From Thermoprotei archaeon (lineage in GTDB: Archaea > Thermoproteota > Thermoprotei > QMSL01), in contig QMSP01000002.1 of the NCBI GenBank assembly GCA_003650925.1, positions 62,001 through 126,000 on the forward strand: a DNA stretch of 64,000 nt, given 5' to 3'. Position 1 is the first letter of the stretch; the number at the start of each line of letters is the position of its first letter. A program made the translations under genes and the position numbers. The notes under the pieces are model-generated. The model ran no database searches. It was not told the origin of the DNA and saw nothing but the letters and a program-made list of their open reading frames with translations. Of the stretch, positions 63,699 through 64,000 are shown piece after piece.

Positions 63699-64000
63699 GA
63701 ACTCCCCCTTATGACAACCTTGTATAGTCCCTCAAGGCTCTCTGTGCCGTACTTGGCCAGGAGGTCATCAAGTCTTCCCTCCTCTAGAATCCTACCATGA
63801 TTAATAAAGCCCACTCTATCAGCTATTCGAGAAACCCATGGAAGTATATGGCTTGAGATTAGGAATGAAGAACCCTTCTTAGCGAGCTTCATGATCTCCT
63901 CTTTAAGCACAATCTGAGAATCGACATCGATGTTATTATAGGGCTCATCCATCACAATAAGCTTAGGCTCCAAGAGAAGGGCCTGGACTAAGGCTAGCTT
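63692..64000 (-). CDS. ABC transporter ATPase, partial (N-terminus beyond window)
   Basis: The C-terminal 102 residues of an ABC ATPase: LVQALLLEPKLIVMDEPYNN holds Walker B (LIVMDEP) with the catalytic Glu, followed by the D-loop (NNIDVDSQ) and the switch histidine (SSHILPWV). Walker A and the signature motif lie beyond the window edge. Overlaps the permease gene by 7 nt. Confidence 0.92.
   Translation of the reverse strand, partial: KLALVQALLLEPKLIVMDEPYNNIDVDSQIVLKEEIMKLAKKGSSFLISSHILPWVSRIADRVGFINHGRILEEGRLDDLLAKYGTESLEGLYKVVIRGSSC

Noticed and set aside
1-64000. CRISPR arrays, insertion sequences, tRNA or rRNA genes
   Set aside because: I looked in the gaps for repeated units, transposase motifs and cloverleaf or GTTCRANYC signatures and found none; short tRNAs with introns could still be missed by eye.

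Overview
The window is a gene-dense stretch of an archaeal chromosome, most likely a thermophile of the TACK/Thermoproteota side. Archaeal markers are uL6 and eL40 of archaeal type, archaeal-type PEP carboxylase, pyruvoyl-dependent arginine decarboxylase, type IV pilins with class III signal peptides, a TrmB regulator, a PaREP1/HEPN protein, TATA-box promoters (some leaderless) and many TTG/GTG starts. Arginine is written mostly AGG/AGA and isoleucine often ATA, as in many hyperthermophiles. No rRNA, tRNA, CRISPR array or insertion sequence was found, and the lineage cannot be fixed from this window alone.

Layout. 1-5.6 kb: a VWA protein (partial) and the [NiFe]-hydrogenase maturation genes hypF, hypC, hypE and hypD on alternating strands. 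5.6-7.2 kb: an isoaspartyl peptidase/asparaginase overlapping pyruvoyl-dependent arginine decarboxylase. 7.4-11.5 kb: a giant membrane protein joining a transglutaminase-like domain to an FtsX/MacB-type permease. 11.5-19.8 kb: a RimK-type ATP-grasp ligase, a Roadblock protein, two linked genes with degenerate endonuclease III-like C-termini (one also with a toroid-like repeat domain), uL6, a Ras-like GTPase, an M50 protease, a YkgJ-type cysteine-cluster protein, a zinc-finger protein, a standalone OPT-like C-terminal domain and a second Roadblock protein. 21.5-29.5 kb: a type IV pilus operon (pilin, TadC-type platform, coiled-coil protein, membrane protein, TadA/FlaI-type ATPase, helical protein and two pilin-like proteins). 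29.5-36.1 kb: eL40 (small, minus strand), a seven-repeat surface protein, YjbQ, endonuclease III and a B12/radical SAM protein. 36.1-38.4 kb: an MNT/HEPN pair, an Lrp/AsnC regulator and a broken rubrerythrin-like gene.

38.4-53.7 kb looks like a surface polysaccharide/peptide locus: a membrane-anchored glycosidase-like protein diverges from a cytoplasmic TIM-barrel glycosidase; then come a second giant FtsX-type permease, this time carrying an M28-like domain that has lost its metal ligands, two OPT-like multi-pass transporters and a TrmB-family regulator. 53.7-64 kb holds an HExxH protein, a tandem GNAT protein, PEP carboxylase, an aminoglycoside-phosphotransferase-like kinase, an MNT/HEPN pair, a PaREP1/HEPN protein, two small unknown or regulatory genes and an ABC-2 exporter whose ATPase runs off the end.

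Themes. The cell surface dominates: pili, a repeat protein, exo-enzyme-permease fusions, a glycan locus and exporters. The two giant permeases share one chassis but carry different extracytoplasmic enzyme-fold modules. Convergent genes are packed unusually tightly: ten successive convergent junctions lie between a 47-nt overlap and a 6-nt gap. The best candidates for something undescribed are the chassis permeases and the toroid/HhH-FeS gene pair next to a Roadblock gene.
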